Source: Antedon bifida
Lineage: Eukaryota > Echinodermata > Crinoidea > Comatulida > Antedonidae
Length of the DNA stretch: 64,000 nt
NCBI GenBank assembly: GCA_963402885.1
Contig: OY727101.1
Coordinates: forward strand, 12,224,917-12,288,916
Reading direction: 5' to 3'
The notes below the pieces were generated by a model. It did not search any database and had not been told where the DNA came from. It worked only from the letters and a program-made list of their open reading frames with translations. Below are positions 40,528 to 51,532 of this stretch, piece after piece. Position numbers and translations under genes: made by a program. Position 1 is the stretch's first letter. Each line of letters starts with the position of its first letter.

Positions 40528-40600
40528 GGCTTCGTAGTGTAGTGGTTATCACGTCTGCTTAACACGCAGAAGGTCCCCGGTTCGAGCCCGGGCGAAACCT
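40528..40600 (+). tRNA. tRNA-Val (AAC)
   Basis: 73 nt, GGCTTCG/CGAAACC. Confidence 0.87.
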
Positions 40601-40804
40601 GTATTTTTAACTTTATGGTGAAATGTACTGTATACGCAATATGATATACAGTCTACCTTATTTTTTTAAATAGGCCTATTTATTTTGTGAAATCAGTCAT
40701 TATCAATTTTACACATGTTTATTTTGCTTTGTGCTTATTACCATATTTATTTGTCATTTAAATGGGTTAAAAAACTTTGTGTAACCCACATTGTTGCTGT
40801 AAAT

Positions 40805-40877
40805 GGTTTCGTGGTGTAGTGGTTATCACGTCTGCTTTACATGCAGAAGGTCCCCGGTTCGAGCCCGGGCGGAACCT
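40805..40877 (+). tRNA. tRNA-Val (TAC)
   Basis: Loop TTTACAT (base 38 changed); acceptor intact. Confidence 0.85.
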
Positions 40878-40930
40878 GGTTTTTGTTTAATTGTTTATTT
40901 TTTATTGAAAAACACATATCCTTATAAAAT

Positions 40931-41047
40931 TAGGTATTCAACATGTTTACCAATAATGTGCTCAGGTATTCAACATCTTTACCAATATGTGCTTAGGTCA
41001 AAATGTTTACCAATATGTGCTTGGATATTCTTGCTTACCAATATGTA
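40931..41047. repeat. Minisatellite block
   Basis: Short form with the TAGGTCAAAATG and TTGGATATTC variants. Confidence 0.85.
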
Positions 41048-41135
41048 CCCTCGATAGCTCAGTTGGTAGAGCGGAGGACTGTAGAGTTAATTAATTGGTA
41101 TCCTTAGGTCGCTGGTTCAAATCCGGCTCGAGGGA
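41048..41135 (+). tRNA. tRNA-Tyr (GTA), short intron
   Basis: 88 nt; perfect acceptor; start of a 589-bp module. Confidence 0.93.
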
Positions 41136-41262
41136 ACATTTTATTCCCATTTTCCGTTGTTTTCAATTGATAATGAATTTGTAAAAGATTTTACAGTCTT
41201 AGAATATCGTATACATTCTTGTTTATTTCAAACAAAATCTAATAGACTAGAAATAAAATAAT

Positions 41263-41334
41263 TTCCCACACCGGGAATCGAACCCGGGCCGCGGCGGTGA
41301 AAACGCCGAATCCTAACCACTAGACCATATGGGA
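41263..41334 (-). tRNA. tRNA-Glu (TTC)
   Basis: 72 nt, loop TTTTCAC. Confidence 0.93.
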
Positions 41335-41467
41335 AAACTTGAGAGACCCATAAATTTAAGCCATAATATTAGTGTTGGTGTTTATCATGGAACACGATTC
41401 ATTATCAGTACATTTTATTGAAACAAACACTCCATAATAGGCTACGATCAACGCGAGAGAGACACCA

Positions 41468-41492
41468 CCCTCGATAGCTAAGTTGGTAGAGG
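41468..41492 (+). pseudogene. tRNA-Tyr 5' fragment
   Basis: CCCTCGATAGCTAAG form, ends GTAGAGG at the minisatellite. Confidence 0.85.
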
Positions 41493-41636
41493 TAATCAAC
41501 ATGTTTACCGATATGTGCTTAGGTATTCAACATGTTTACCAATAATGTGCTTAGGTATTCAACATCTTTACCAATATGTGCTTAGGTCAAAATGTTTACC
41601 AATATGTGCTTGGATATTCTTGCTTACCAATATGTA
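41493..41636. repeat. Minisatellite block
   Basis: About 5 units between a Tyr fragment and a whole Tyr gene. Confidence 0.88.
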
Positions 41637-41724
41637 CCCTCGATAGCTCAGTTGGTAGAGCGGAGGACTGTAGAGTTAATTAATTGGTATCCTTAGGTCG
41701 CTGGTTCAAATCCGGCTCGAGGGA
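41637..41724 (+). tRNA. tRNA-Tyr (GTA), short intron
   Basis: 88 nt; perfect acceptor. Confidence 0.93.
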
Positions 41725-41851
41725 ACATTTTATTCCCATTTTCCGTTGTTTTCAATTGATAATGAATTTGTAAAAGATTTTACAGTCTTAGAATATCGTA
41801 TACATTCTTGTTTATTTCAAACAAAATCTAATAGACTAGAAATAAAATAAT

Positions 41852-41923
41852 TTCCCACACCGGGAATCGAACCCGGGCCGCGGCGGTGAAAACGCCGAAT
41901 CCTAACAACTAGACCATATGGGA
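41852..41923 (-). tRNA. tRNA-Glu (TTC)
   Basis: 72 nt; D-loop change (AACAACTAG on plus). Confidence 0.88.
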
Positions 41924-42056
41924 AAACTTGAGAGACCCATAAATTTAAGCCATAATATTAGTGTTGGTGTTTATCATGGAACACGATTCATTATCGGTAC
42001 ATTTTATTGAAACAAACACTCCATAATAGGCTACGATCAACGCGAGAGAGACACCA

Positions 42057-42081
42057 CCCTCGATAGCTAAGTTGGTAGAGG
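42057..42081 (+). pseudogene. tRNA-Tyr 5' fragment
   Basis: GCTAAG form; joined to minisatellite. Confidence 0.85.
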
Positions 42082-42224
42082 TAATCAACATGTTTACCGA
42101 TATGTGCTTAGGTATTCAACATGTTTACCAATAATGTGCTTAGGTATTCAACATCTTTACCAATGTGTGCTTAGGTCAAAATGTTTACCATATGTGCTTG
42201 GATATTCTTGCTTACCAATATGTA
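42082..42224. repeat. Minisatellite block
   Basis: Copy of the 41493 block with CCAATGTG and CCATATG changes. Confidence 0.88.
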
Positions 42225-42312
42225 CCCTCGATAGCTCAGTTGGTAGAGCGGAGGACTGTAGAGTTAATTAATTGGTATCCTTAGGTCGCTGGTTCAAATC
42301 CGGCTCGAGGGA
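42225..42312 (+). tRNA. tRNA-Tyr (GTA), short intron
   Basis: 88 nt; perfect acceptor. Confidence 0.93.
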
Positions 42313-42439
42313 ACATTTTATTCCCATTTTCCGTTGTTTTCAATTGATAATGAATTTGTAAAAGATTTTACAGTCTTAGAATATCGTATACATTCTTGTT
42401 TATTTCAAACAAAATCTAATAGACTAGAAATAAAATAAT

Positions 42440-42511
42440 TTCCCACACCGGGAATCGAACCCGGGCCGCGGCGGTGAAAACGCCGAACCCTAACCACTAG
42501 ACCATATGGGA
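42440..42511 (-). tRNA. tRNA-Glu (TTC)
   Basis: 72 nt; one D-stem change (GAACCCTAACC on plus). Confidence 0.87.
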
Positions 42512-42644
42512 AAACTTGAGAGACCCATAAATTTAAGCCATAATATTAGTGTTGGTGTTTATCGTGGAACACGATTCATTATCAGTACATTTTATTGAAA
42601 CAAACACTCCATAATAGGCTACGATCAAAGCGAGAGAGACACCA

Positions 42645-42669
42645 CCCTCGCTAGCTCAGTTGGTAGAGG
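42645..42669 (+). pseudogene. tRNA-Tyr 5' fragment
   Basis: CCCTCGCTAGCTCAG form. Confidence 0.85.
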
Positions 42670-42872
42670 TAATCAACATGTTTACCGATATGTGCTTAGG
42701 TATTCAACATGTTTACCAATAATGTGCTTAGGTATTCAACATTTTTACCAATATGTGCTTAGGTATTCAACATTTTTACCAATAATGTGCTTTGGTATTC
42801 AACATGTTTACCAATAATGTGCTTAGGTATTCGACATGTTTACCAATATGTGCTTAGGTATTCAACCTGTTT
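42670..42872. repeat. Minisatellite block
   Basis: About 6-7 units; leads into Val spacer. Confidence 0.88.
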
Positions 42873-43027
42873 GATTATATCAATCAGCCATTATTGATTA
42901 TATATTTCTTTTAAGACTTATCGTCCTAGCTTTTAAATTTTCGTTTATTTTTGTGTGTTTTTTTTTATAAATTCGTTTTTTTAAGAAATCACAATTATGT
43001 AACCCACAGCGTTATCTTATTAGAAGC

Positions 43028-43100
43028 GGCTTCGTAGTGTAGTGGTTATCACGTCTGCTTAACACGCAGAAGGTCCCCGGTTCGAGCCCGGGCGAAACCT
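43028..43100 (+). tRNA. tRNA-Val (AAC)
   Basis: 73 nt, GGCTTCG/CGAAACC; T9 terminator. Confidence 0.87.
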
Positions 43101-43276
43101 GTTTTTTTTTTAACTTTATGGTGAAAAGTACTGTATACGTAATATGGCATACAGTATATCTGGTTTTTTTTTTAATACTAATTTTCTGGAATCGTTTTGC
43201 TTATTACCATATTTATTTGTCATTAAATAGGGCCTAGGTTAAAAAACTTTATGTAACCCACATTGTTGCTTTACGT

Positions 43277-43340
43277 GGTTTCGTACTGTAGTGGTTATCA
43301 CGTCTGCTTTACACGCAAAAGGTCCCCGGTTCGAGCCCGG
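43277..43340 (+). pseudogene. tRNA-Val (TAC) truncated at its 3' end
   Basis: After GAGCCCGG the sequence jumps to the T-run, so the 3' acceptor strand is gone; GTACTGTAG and ACGCAAAA are further changes. Confidence 0.83.
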
Positions 43341-43438
43341 TTTTTTTGATTAATTGTGTTTTTTCTATTGAAAAATATATTTTTAAAATTACTATTTAAA
43401 AACTTTATTTACTGATTCAGCGTTATGGTAGTATAACA

Positions 43439-43511
43439 GGCTTCGTAGTGTAGTGGTTATCACGTCTGCTTAACACGCAGAAGGTCCCCGGTTCGAGCCC
43501 GGGCGAAACCT
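43439..43511 (+). tRNA. tRNA-Val (AAC)
   Basis: 73 nt, GGCTTCG/CGAAACC. Confidence 0.87.
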
Positions 43512-43714
43512 ATTTTTTAACTTTATGGTGAAATGTACTGTATACGCAATATGATATACAGTATATCTTATTTTTTTAAATAGGCTTACTTATTTTGTGG
43601 AATCAGTCATTATCAATTTTACACATGTTTATTTGGCTTTGTGCTTATTACCATATTTATTTGTCATTTGAATGGGTTAAACAACTTTGTGTAACCCACG
43701 TTGTTGCTGTAAAT

Positions 43715-43787
43715 GGTTTCGTGGTGTAGTGGTTATCACGTCTGCTTTACACGCAGAAGGTCCCCGGTTCGAGCCCGGGCGGAACCT
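43715..43787 (+). tRNA. tRNA-Val (TAC)
   Basis: 73 nt, GGTTTCG/CGGAACC. Confidence 0.92.
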
Positions 43788-43840
43788 GGTTTTTGTTTAA
43801 TTGTTTATTTTTTATTGAAAAACACATATCCTTATAAAAT

Positions 43841-44043
43841 TAGGTATTCAACATGTTTACCAATAATGTGCTTAGGTATTAAACATGTTTACCAATAATG
43901 TGCTTAAGTATTAAACATGTTTACCAATATGTGCTTAGGTATTCAACATGTTTACCAATAATGTGCTTAGGTATTCAACATGCTTACCAATAATGTGCTT
44001 GGTATTCGACATGTTTACCAATATGTGCTTAGGTATTCAACCT
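43841..44043. repeat. Minisatellite block
   Basis: About 6-7 units. Confidence 0.88.
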
Positions 44044-44137
44044 GTTTGATTATATCAATCAGCCATTATTGATTATATATTTCTTTTAAGACTTACCGTC
44101 CTAGCTTTAAAATTTTCGTTTATTTTTGTGTGTTTTT

Positions 44138-44885
44138 AGTCGCGTGGACGCGACTCTATAGTTCACTATGTCGGTCGGTATGTCGGTCTGTCTGTCTGTC
44201 TGTCGGTCCGGTATCACTATGCGTTTTATCGATTTCTGAACTTATCTTGATATCAGTTTAATCTAGCTATGTCAATTTTTCACAGAATATTCCTTATGGC
44301 CAGGAATCGATGTGGTTATGTTTTCACGGTGCGCAATAAAAAATTACGCGGTCTACGCACGATTTAACGAAATCACGTTTGTAATCATATCTTCACAACC
44401 ATGAATCACAATTAAATAAAATTTGGTACTCATAAATTTCAGGGCATAAATCATCATATGGCAATACAATTACGTGCGTAGCGCATGTAACGCATGCGTA
44501 CGCGCGCTTAAAATTTTCAAAATTTATTTTCGATGAAATAAGAGTACCTTTCAGGCAATTTTAAGCGTTTACAAAATTGCCATGACTGCGCAGATTTTTG
44601 CGCGCGCACTGCACGTTAAATGTTATTGCGCACTCTTTTTGCCCGATTTCTGTTTTCTTGACTTACTTAACTCGAAATTACGTTATACGAGCACGTCAAA
44701 AGTGACAGGCTACGCACGTGTAAATTTAAAAAATATAAATGTTTTTAAACATTTCAACATTTTTAAACATGTTCAGTAATTTCGGTCAGTATAGTTCACT
44801 ATGTCGGTCGGTCGGTCTGTCGGTCTGTCTGTCGGTCCGGTATCACTATGCATTGTAGCACGCGACTTAATGGCTGTTGGCCTTG
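44138..44885. mobile_element. Three-copy element, copy 2
   Basis: 748 bp, same ends and flanks as copy 1. It has an extra GC-rich palindromic stretch (GCGTAGCGCATGTAACGCATG and following) that copy 1 lacks. 4.8 kb downstream of copy 1 in the same repeat context. Confidence 0.7.
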
Positions 44886-44953
44886 TTTTTTTATAAATTC
44901 GTTTTATTAAGAAATCATAATTATGTAACCCACAGCGTTATCTTATTAGAAGC

Positions 44954-45022
44954 GGCTTTATAGTGTAGTGGTTATCACGTCTGCTTAACACGCAGAAGGT
45001 CCCCGGTTCGAGCCCGAAACCT
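44954..45022 (+). pseudogene. tRNA-Val (AAC) with 4-bp T-stem deletion
   Basis: Same deletion as at 40119; GGCTTTATAG start. Confidence 0.82.
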
Positions 45023-45191
45023 GTTTTTTTTTTAAACTTTATGGTGAAAAGTACTGTATACGTAATATGACATACAGTATATCTCGTTTTTTTTTAATAC
45101 TTATTTTCTGAAATCGTTTTGCTTATTACCATATTTATTTGTCATTAAATAGGTTAAAAAACTTTATGTAACCCACATTGTTGCTTTACGT

Positions 45192-45264
45192 GGTTTCATA
45201 GTGTAGTGGTTATCACGTCTGCTTTACACGCAGAAGGTCCCCGGTTCGAGCCCGGGCGGAACAT
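45192..45264 (+). tRNA. tRNA-Val (TAC)
   Basis: GGTTTCATAG start with a CGGAACA end: two acceptor mismatches. Confidence 0.75.
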
Positions 45265-45363
45265 GTTTTTTTGATTAATTGTGTTTTTTTTATTGAAAAA
45301 TATATTTTTAAAATTATTATTTAAAAACTTTATTTACTGATTCAGCGTTATGGTAGTATAACA

Positions 45364-45436
45364 GGCTTCGTAGTGTAGTGGTTATCACGTCTGCTTAACA
45401 CGCAGAAGGTCCCCGGTTCGAGCCCGGGCGAAACCT
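45364..45436 (+). tRNA. tRNA-Val (AAC)
   Basis: 73 nt, GGCTTCG/CGAAACC. Confidence 0.87.
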
Positions 45437-45627
45437 GTATTTTTAACTTTATGGTGAAATGTACTGTATACGCAATATGATATACAGTCTATCTTATTTT
45501 TTTAAATAGGCCTATTTATTTTGTGAAATCAGTCATTATCAATTTTTTGCTTTGTGCTTATTACCATATTTATTTGTCATTTAAATGGGTTAAAAAACTT
45601 TGTGTAACCCACATTGTTGCTGTAAAT

Positions 45628-45700
45628 GGTTTCGTGGTGTAGTGGTTATCACGTCTGCTTTACACGCAGAAGGTCCCCGGTTCGAGCCCGGGCGGAACCT
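45628..45700 (+). tRNA. tRNA-Val (TAC)
   Basis: 73 nt, GGTTTCG/CGGAACC. Confidence 0.92.
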
Positions 45701-45753
45701 GGTTTTTGTTTAATTGTTTATTTTTTATTGAAAAACACATATCCTTATAAAAT

Positions 45754-45870
45754 TAGGTATTCAACATGTTTACCAATAATGTGCTCAGGTATTCAACATC
45801 TTTACCAATATGTGCTTAGGTCAAAATGTTTACCAATATGTGCTTGGATATTCTTGCTTACCAATATGTA
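45754..45870. repeat. Minisatellite block
   Basis: Same short form as at 40931. Confidence 0.85.
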
Positions 45871-45958
45871 CCCTCGATAGCTCAGTTGGTAGAGCGGAGG
45901 ACTGTAGAGTTAATTAATTGGTATCCTTAGGTCGCTGGTTCAAATCCGGCTCGAGGGA
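45871..45958 (+). tRNA. tRNA-Tyr (GTA), short intron
   Basis: 88 nt; perfect acceptor. Confidence 0.93.
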
Positions 45959-46085
45959 ACATTTTATTCCCATTTTCCGTTGTTTTCAATTGATAATGAA
46001 TTTGTAAAAGATTTTACAGTCTTAGAATATCGTATACATTCTTGTTTATTTCAAACAAAATCTAATAGACTAGAAATAAAATAAT

Positions 46086-46157
46086 TTCCCACACCGGGAA
46101 TCGAACCCGGGCCGCGGCGGTGAAAACGCCGAATCCTAACCACTAGACCATATGGGA
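46086..46157 (-). tRNA. tRNA-Glu (TTC)
   Basis: 72 nt, loop TTTTCAC. Confidence 0.93.
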
Positions 46158-46290
46158 AAACTTGAGAGACCCATAAATTTAAGCCATAATATTAGTGTTG
46201 GTGTTTATCATGGAACACGATTCATTATCAGTACATTTTATTGAAACAAACACTCCATAATAGGCTACGATCAACGCGAGAGAGACACCA

Positions 46291-46315
46291 CCCTCGATAG
46301 CTAAGTTGGTAGAGG
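46291..46315 (+). pseudogene. tRNA-Tyr 5' fragment
   Basis: GCTAAG form. Confidence 0.85.
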
Positions 46316-46459
46316 TAATCAACATGTTTACCGATATGTGCTTAGGTATTCAACATGTTTACCAATAATGTGCTTAGGTATTCAACATCTTTACCAATAT
46401 GTGCTTAGGTCAAAATGTTTACCAATATGTGCTTGGATATTCTTGTTTACCAATATGTA
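46316..46459. repeat. Minisatellite block
   Basis: Copy of the 41493 block. Confidence 0.88.
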
Positions 46460-46547
46460 CCCTCGATAGCTCAGTTGGTAGAGCGGAGGACTGTAGAGTT
46501 AATTAATTGGTATCCTTAGGTCGCTGGTTCAAATCCGGCTCGAGGGA
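46460..46547 (+). tRNA. tRNA-Tyr (GTA), short intron
   Basis: 88 nt; perfect acceptor. Confidence 0.93.
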
Positions 46548-46674
46548 ACATTTTATTCCCATTTTCCGTTGTTTTCAATTGATAATGAATTTGTAAAAGA
46601 TTTTACAGTCTTAGAATATCGTATACATTCTTGTTTATTTCAAACAAAATCTAATAGACTAGAAATAAAATAAT

Positions 46675-46746
46675 TTCCCACACCGGGAATCGAACCCGGG
46701 CCGCGGCGGTGAAAACGCCGAATCCTAACCACTAGACCATATGGGA
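46675..46746 (-). tRNA. tRNA-Glu (TTC)
   Basis: 72 nt, loop TTTTCAC. Confidence 0.93.
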
Positions 46747-46879
46747 AAACTTGAGAGACCCATAAATTTAAGCCATAATATTAGTGTTGGTGTTTATCGT
46801 GGAACACGATTCATTATCAGTACATTTTATTGAAACAAACACTCCATAATAGGCTACGATCAAAGCGAGAGAGACACCA

Positions 46880-46904
46880 CCCTCGCTAGCTCAGTTGGTA
46901 GAGG
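46880..46904 (+). pseudogene. tRNA-Tyr 5' fragment
   Basis: CCCTCGCTAGCTCAG form as at 42645. Confidence 0.85.
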
Positions 46905-47104
46905 TAATCAACATGTTTACCGATATGTGCTTAGGTATTCAACATGTTTACCAATAATGTGCTTAGGTATTCAACATTTTTACCAATATGTGCTTAGGTA
47001 TTCAACATTTTTACCAATAATGTGCTTTGGTATTCAACATGTTTACCAATAATGTGCTTAGGTATTCGACATGTTTACCAATATGTGCTTAGGTATTCAA
47101 CCTG
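46905..47104. repeat. Minisatellite block
   Basis: Copy of the 42670 block. Confidence 0.88.
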
Positions 47105-47262
47105 TTTGATTATATCAATCAGCCATTATTGATTATATATTTCTTTTAAGACTTATCGTCCTAGCTTTTATAATTTTCGTTTATTTTTGTGTGTTTTTTT
47201 TATAAATTCGTTTTTTTAAGAAATCACAATTATGTAACCCACAGCGTTATCTTATTAGAAGC

Positions 47263-47335
47263 GGCTTCGTAGTGTAGTGGTTATCACGTCTGCTTAACAC
47301 GCAGAAGGTCCCCGGTTCGAGCCCGGGCGAAACCT
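47263..47335 (+). tRNA. tRNA-Val (AAC)
   Basis: 73 nt, GGCTTCG/CGAAACC. Confidence 0.87.
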
Positions 47336-47511
47336 GTTTTTTTTTTAACTTTATGGTGAAAAGTACTGTATACGTAATATGGCATACAGTATATCTGGTT
47401 TTTTTTTTAATACTAATTTTCTGGAATCGTTTTGCTTATTACCATATTTATTTGTCATTAAATAGGGCCTAGGTTAAAAAACTTTATGTAACCCACATTG
47501 TTGCTTTACGT

Positions 47512-47584
47512 GGTTTCGTACTGTAGTGGTTATCACGTCTGCTTTACACGCAGAAGGTCCCCGGTTCGAGCCCGGGCGGAACAT
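47512..47584 (+). tRNA. tRNA-Val (TAC)
   Basis: GTACTGTAG in the A-box region; CGGAACA end. Intact sister of the truncated copy at 43277. Confidence 0.78.
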
Positions 47585-47683
47585 GTTTTTTTGATTAATT
47601 GTGTTTTTTTTATTGAAAAATATATTTTTAAAATTACTATTTAAAAACTTTATTTACTGATTCAGCGTTATGGTAGTATAACA

Positions 47684-47756
47684 GGCTTCGTAGTGTAGTG
47701 GTTATCACGTCTGCTTAACACGCAGAAGGTCCCCGGTTCGAGCCCGGGCGAAACCT
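47684..47756 (+). tRNA. tRNA-Val (AAC)
   Basis: 73 nt, GGCTTCG/CGAAACC. Confidence 0.87.
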
Positions 47757-47959
47757 ATTTTTTAACTTTATGGTGAAATGTACTGTATACGCAATATGAT
47801 ATACAGTATATCTTATTTTTTTAAATAGGCTTACTTATTTTGTGGAATCAGTCATTATAAATTTTACACATGTTTATTTGGCTTTGTGCTTATTACCATA
47901 TTTATTTGTCATTTGAATGGGTTAAACAACTTTGTGTAACCCACGTTGTTGCTGTAAAT

Positions 47960-48032
47960 GGTTTCGTGGTGTAGTGGTTATCACGTCTGCTTTACACGCA
48001 GAAGGTCCCCGGTTCGAGCCCGGGCGGAACCT
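47960..48032 (+). tRNA. tRNA-Val (TAC)
   Basis: 73 nt, GGTTTCG/CGGAACC. Confidence 0.92.
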
Positions 48033-48085
48033 GGTTTTTGTTTAATTTTTTATTTTTTATTGAAAAACACATATCCTTATAAAAT

Positions 48086-48290
48086 TAGGTATTCAACATG
48101 TTTACCAATAATGTGCTTAGGTATTAAACATGTTTACCAATAATGTGCTTAGGTATTAAACATGTTTACCAATATGTGCTTAGGTATTCAACATGTTTAC
48201 CAATAATGTGCTTAGGTATTCAACATGCTTACCAATAATGTGCTTGGTATTCGACATGTTTACCAATATGTGCTTAGGTATTCAACCTGT
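48086..48290. repeat. Minisatellite block
   Basis: Copy of the 43841 block. Confidence 0.88.
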
Positions 48291-48382
48291 TTGATTATAT
48301 CAATCAGCCATTATTGATTATATATTTCTTTTAAGACTTACCGTCCTAGCTTTAAAATTTTCGTTTATTTTTGTGTGTTTTT

Positions 48383-49146
48383 AGTCGCGTGGACGCGACT
48401 CTATAGTTCACTATGTCGGTCGGTTGGTCGGTCTGTCTGTCGGTCTGTCTGTCGGTCTGTCTGTCTGTCGGTCCGGTATCACTATGCGTTTTATCGCTTT
48501 CTGAACTTATCTTGATATCAGTTTAATCTAGCTATGTCAATTTTTCACAGAATATTCCTTATGGCCAGGAATCGATGTGGTTATGTTTTCACGATGCGCA
48601 ATAAAAAATTACGCGGTCTACGCACGATTTAACGAAATCACGTTTGTAATCATATCTTCACAACCATGAATCACAATTAAATAAAATTTGGTACTCATAA
48701 ATTTCAGGGCATAAATCATCATATGGCAATACAATTACGTGCGTAGCGCATGTAACGCATGCGTACGCGCGCTTAAAATTTTCAAAATTTATTTTCGATG
48801 AAATAAGAGTACCTTTCAGGCAATTTTAAGCGTTTACAAAATTGCCATGACTGCGCAGATGTTTGCGCGCGCACTGCACGTTAAATGTTATTGCGCACTC
48901 TTTTTGCCCGATTTCTGTTTTCTTGACTTACTTAACTCGAAATTACGTTATACGAGCACGTCAAAAGTGACAGGCTACGCACGTGTAAATTTAAAAAATA
49001 TAAATGTTTTTAAACATTTCAACATTTTTAAACATGTTCAGTAATTTCGGTCAGTATAGTTCACTATGTCGGTCGGTCTGTCGGTCTGTCTGTCGGTCCG
49101 GTATCACTATGCATTGTAGCACGCGACTTAATGGCTGTTGGCCTTG
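48383..49146. mobile_element. Three-copy element, copy 3
   Basis: 764 bp, like copy 2 with the GC-rich stretch and a longer GTCT/GTCG tract at its start. Confidence 0.7.
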
Positions 49147-49214
49147 TTTTTTTATATATTCGTTTTATTAAGAAATCATAATTATGTAACCCACAGCGTT
49201 ATCTTATTAGAAGC

Positions 49215-49283
49215 GGCTTTGTAGTGTAGTGGTTATCACGTCTGCTTAACACGCAGAAGGTCCCCGGTTCGAGCCCGAAACCT
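49215..49283 (+). pseudogene. tRNA-Val (AAC) with 4-bp T-stem deletion
   Basis: Third copy of the lesion seen at 40119. Confidence 0.82.
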
Positions 49284-49451
49284 GTTTTTTTTTAAAACTT
49301 TATGGTGAAAAGTACTGTATACGTAATATGACATACAGTATATCTCGTTTTTTTTAATACTTATTTTCTGAAATCGTTTTGCTTATTACCATATTTATTT
49401 GTCATTAAATAGGTTAAAAAACTTTATGTAACCCACATTGTTGCTTTACGT

Positions 49452-49524
49452 GGTTTCATAGTGTAGTGGTTATCACGTCTGCTTTACACGCAGAAGGTCC
49501 CCGGTTCGAGCCCGGGCGGAACAT
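49452..49524 (+). tRNA. tRNA-Val (TAC)
   Basis: GGTTTCATAG start, CGGAACA end, as at 45192. Confidence 0.75.
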
Positions 49525-49623
49525 GTTTTTTTGATTAATTGTGTTTTTTTTATTGAAAAATATATTTTTAAAATTATTATTTAAAAACTTTATTTACTGA
49601 TTCAGCGTTATGGTAGTATAACA

Positions 49624-49696
49624 GGCTTCGTAGTGTAGTGGTTATCACGTCTGCTTAACACGCAGAAGGTCCCCGGTTCGAGCCCGGGCGAAACCT
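49624..49696 (+). tRNA. tRNA-Val (AAC)
   Basis: 73 nt, GGCTTCG/CGAAACC. Confidence 0.87.
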
Positions 49697-49900
49697 GTAT
49701 TTTTAACTTTATGGTGAAATGTACTGTATACGCAATATGATATACAGTCTATCTTATTTTTTTAAATAGGCCTATTTATTTTGTGAAATCAGTCATTATC
49801 AATTTTACACATGTTTATTTTGCTTTGTGCTTATTACCATATTTATTTGTCATTTAAATGGGTTAAAAAACTTTGTGTAACCCACATTGTTGCTGTAAAT

Positions 49901-49973
49901 GGTTTCGTGGTGTAGTGGTTATCACGTCTGCTTTACACGCAGAAGGTCCCCGGTTCGAGCCCGGGCGGAACCT
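49901..49973 (+). tRNA. tRNA-Val (TAC)
   Basis: 73 nt, GGTTTCG/CGGAACC. Confidence 0.92.
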
Positions 49974-50026
49974 GGTTTTTGTTTAATTGTTTATTTTTTA
50001 TTGAAAAACACATATCCTTATAAAAT

Positions 50027-50214
50027 TAGGTATTCAACATGTTTACCAATAATGTGCTCAGGTATTAAACATGTTTACCAATAATGTGCTTAGGTATTCA
50101 ACATGTTTACCAATAATGTGCTTAGGTATTCAGTATGTTTACCAATAATGTGCTTAGGTATTAAACATGTTACCAATAATGTGCTCAGGTATTAAACATG
50201 CTTACCAATATGTA
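50027..50214. repeat. Minisatellite block
   Basis: About 6 units with the GTGCTCAGG variant. Confidence 0.88.
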
Positions 50215-50302
50215 CCCTCGATAGCTCAGGTGGTAGAGCGGAGGACTGTAGAGTTAATGAATTGGTATCCTTAGGTCGCTGGTCCAAATCTGGCTCTAGA
50301 GA
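50215..50302 (+). tRNA. tRNA-Tyr (GTA), diverged
   Basis: CAGGTGG in the D loop, GGTCCAAATC in the T loop and a TCTAGAGA end that mispairs. Confidence 0.5.
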
Positions 50303-50442
50303 ACATATTTTTATTCCCATTTTCCGTTGTTTTCAATTGATAATGAATTTGTAAAATATTTTACAGTCTTAGAATAACGTAAACATTCTTGTTTATTTCA
50401 AACAAAATCTAATAGACTAGAAATAAAATAATTTCCCACACC

Positions 50443-50514
50443 GGGAATCGAACCCGGGCCGCGGCGGTGAGAGCGCCGAATCCTAACCACTAGACCATAT
50501 GGGAAAACTTGAGA
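50443..50514 (-). tRNA. tRNA-Glu (CTC)
   Basis: 72 nt, loop CTCTCAC. Confidence 0.93.
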
Positions 50515-50583
50515 AAGCCATAAATTTAAGCCCTAATATTGGTGTTCGTGTTTATCATGGAACACGATTAATTATGCATTGGT

Positions 50584-50619
50584 ATCCTTAGGTCGCTGGT
50601 TCAAATCCGGCTCGAGGGA
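50584..50619 (+). pseudogene. tRNA-Tyr 3' exon only
   Basis: CGAGGGA end. Confidence 0.85.
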
Positions 50620-50741
50620 ACATTTTATTCCCATTTTCCGTTGTTTTTCATTGATAGTGATTTTTGAAAAGATTTTACTGTCTTGGGATAATTTACCCAT
50701 TCTATTTCAGATAATATATTATAGACAAGAATTAAAATAAT

Positions 50742-50813
50742 TTCCCACACCGGGAATCGAACCCGGGCCGCGGCGGTGAAAACGCCGAATCCTAACCACT
50801 AGACCATATGGGA
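50742..50813 (-). tRNA. tRNA-Glu (TTC)
   Basis: 72 nt, loop TTTTCAC. Confidence 0.93.
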
Positions 50814-50946
50814 AAACTTGAGAGACCCATAAATTTAAGCGCTAATATTGGTGTTGGTGTTTATCATGGAACACGATTCATTATCAGTACATTTTATTAA
50901 AACAAACACTCCATAATAGGCTACGATCAACGCGAGAGAGACACCA

Positions 50947-50971
50947 CCATCGATAGCTAAGTTGGTAGAGG
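50947..50971 (+). pseudogene. tRNA-Tyr 5' fragment
   Basis: CCATCGATAGCTAAG form. Confidence 0.83.
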
Positions 50972-51113
50972 TAATCAATTTACCGATGTGTGCTTAGGTA
51001 TTCAACATGTTACCAATAATGTGCTTAGGTATTCAACATCTTTACCAATATGTGCTTAGGTCAACATGTTTACCAATAATATGTGCTTGGATATTCTTGC
51101 TTACCAATATGTA
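50972..51113. repeat. Minisatellite block
   Basis: Begins TAATCAATTTACCG (a short deletion in the first unit). Confidence 0.87.
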
Positions 51114-51201
51114 CCCTCGATAGCTCAGTTGGTAGAGCGGAGGACTGTAGAGTTAATTAATTGGTATCCTTAGGTCGCTGGTTCAAATCCGGCTCTAGGG
51201 A
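51114..51201 (+). tRNA. tRNA-Tyr (GTA), short intron
   Basis: TCTAGGG end gives one acceptor mismatch. Confidence 0.8.
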
Positions 51202-51328
51202 ACATTTTGTTCCCATTTTCCGTTGTTTTCAATTGATAATGAATTTGTAAAAGATTTTACAGTCTTAGAATAACGTATACATTCTTGTTTATTTCAAACA
51301 AAATCTAATAGACTAGAAATAAAATAGT

Positions 51329-51399
51329 TTCCCACACCGGGAATCGAACCCGGGCCGCGCGGTGAAAACGCCGAATCCTAACCACTAGACCATATGGCA
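51329..51399 (-). tRNA. tRNA-Glu (TTC), diverged
   Basis: 71 nt: one G lost (GCCGCGCGGTG on plus), acceptor TATGGCA. Confidence 0.6.
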
Positions 51400-51532
51400 A
51401 AACTTTAGAGACCCATAAATTTAAGCCATAATATTGGTGTTGGTGTTTATCATGGAACACGATTCATTATCAGTACATTTTATTGAAACAAACACTCCAT
51501 AATAGGCTACGATCAAAGCGAGAGAGACACCA

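Noticed and set aside
39747..49044. 65-codon frame in each of the three-copy elements
   Set aside because: It is conserved only because the copies are near identical. No domain or start context supports it, so I list it only within the element.
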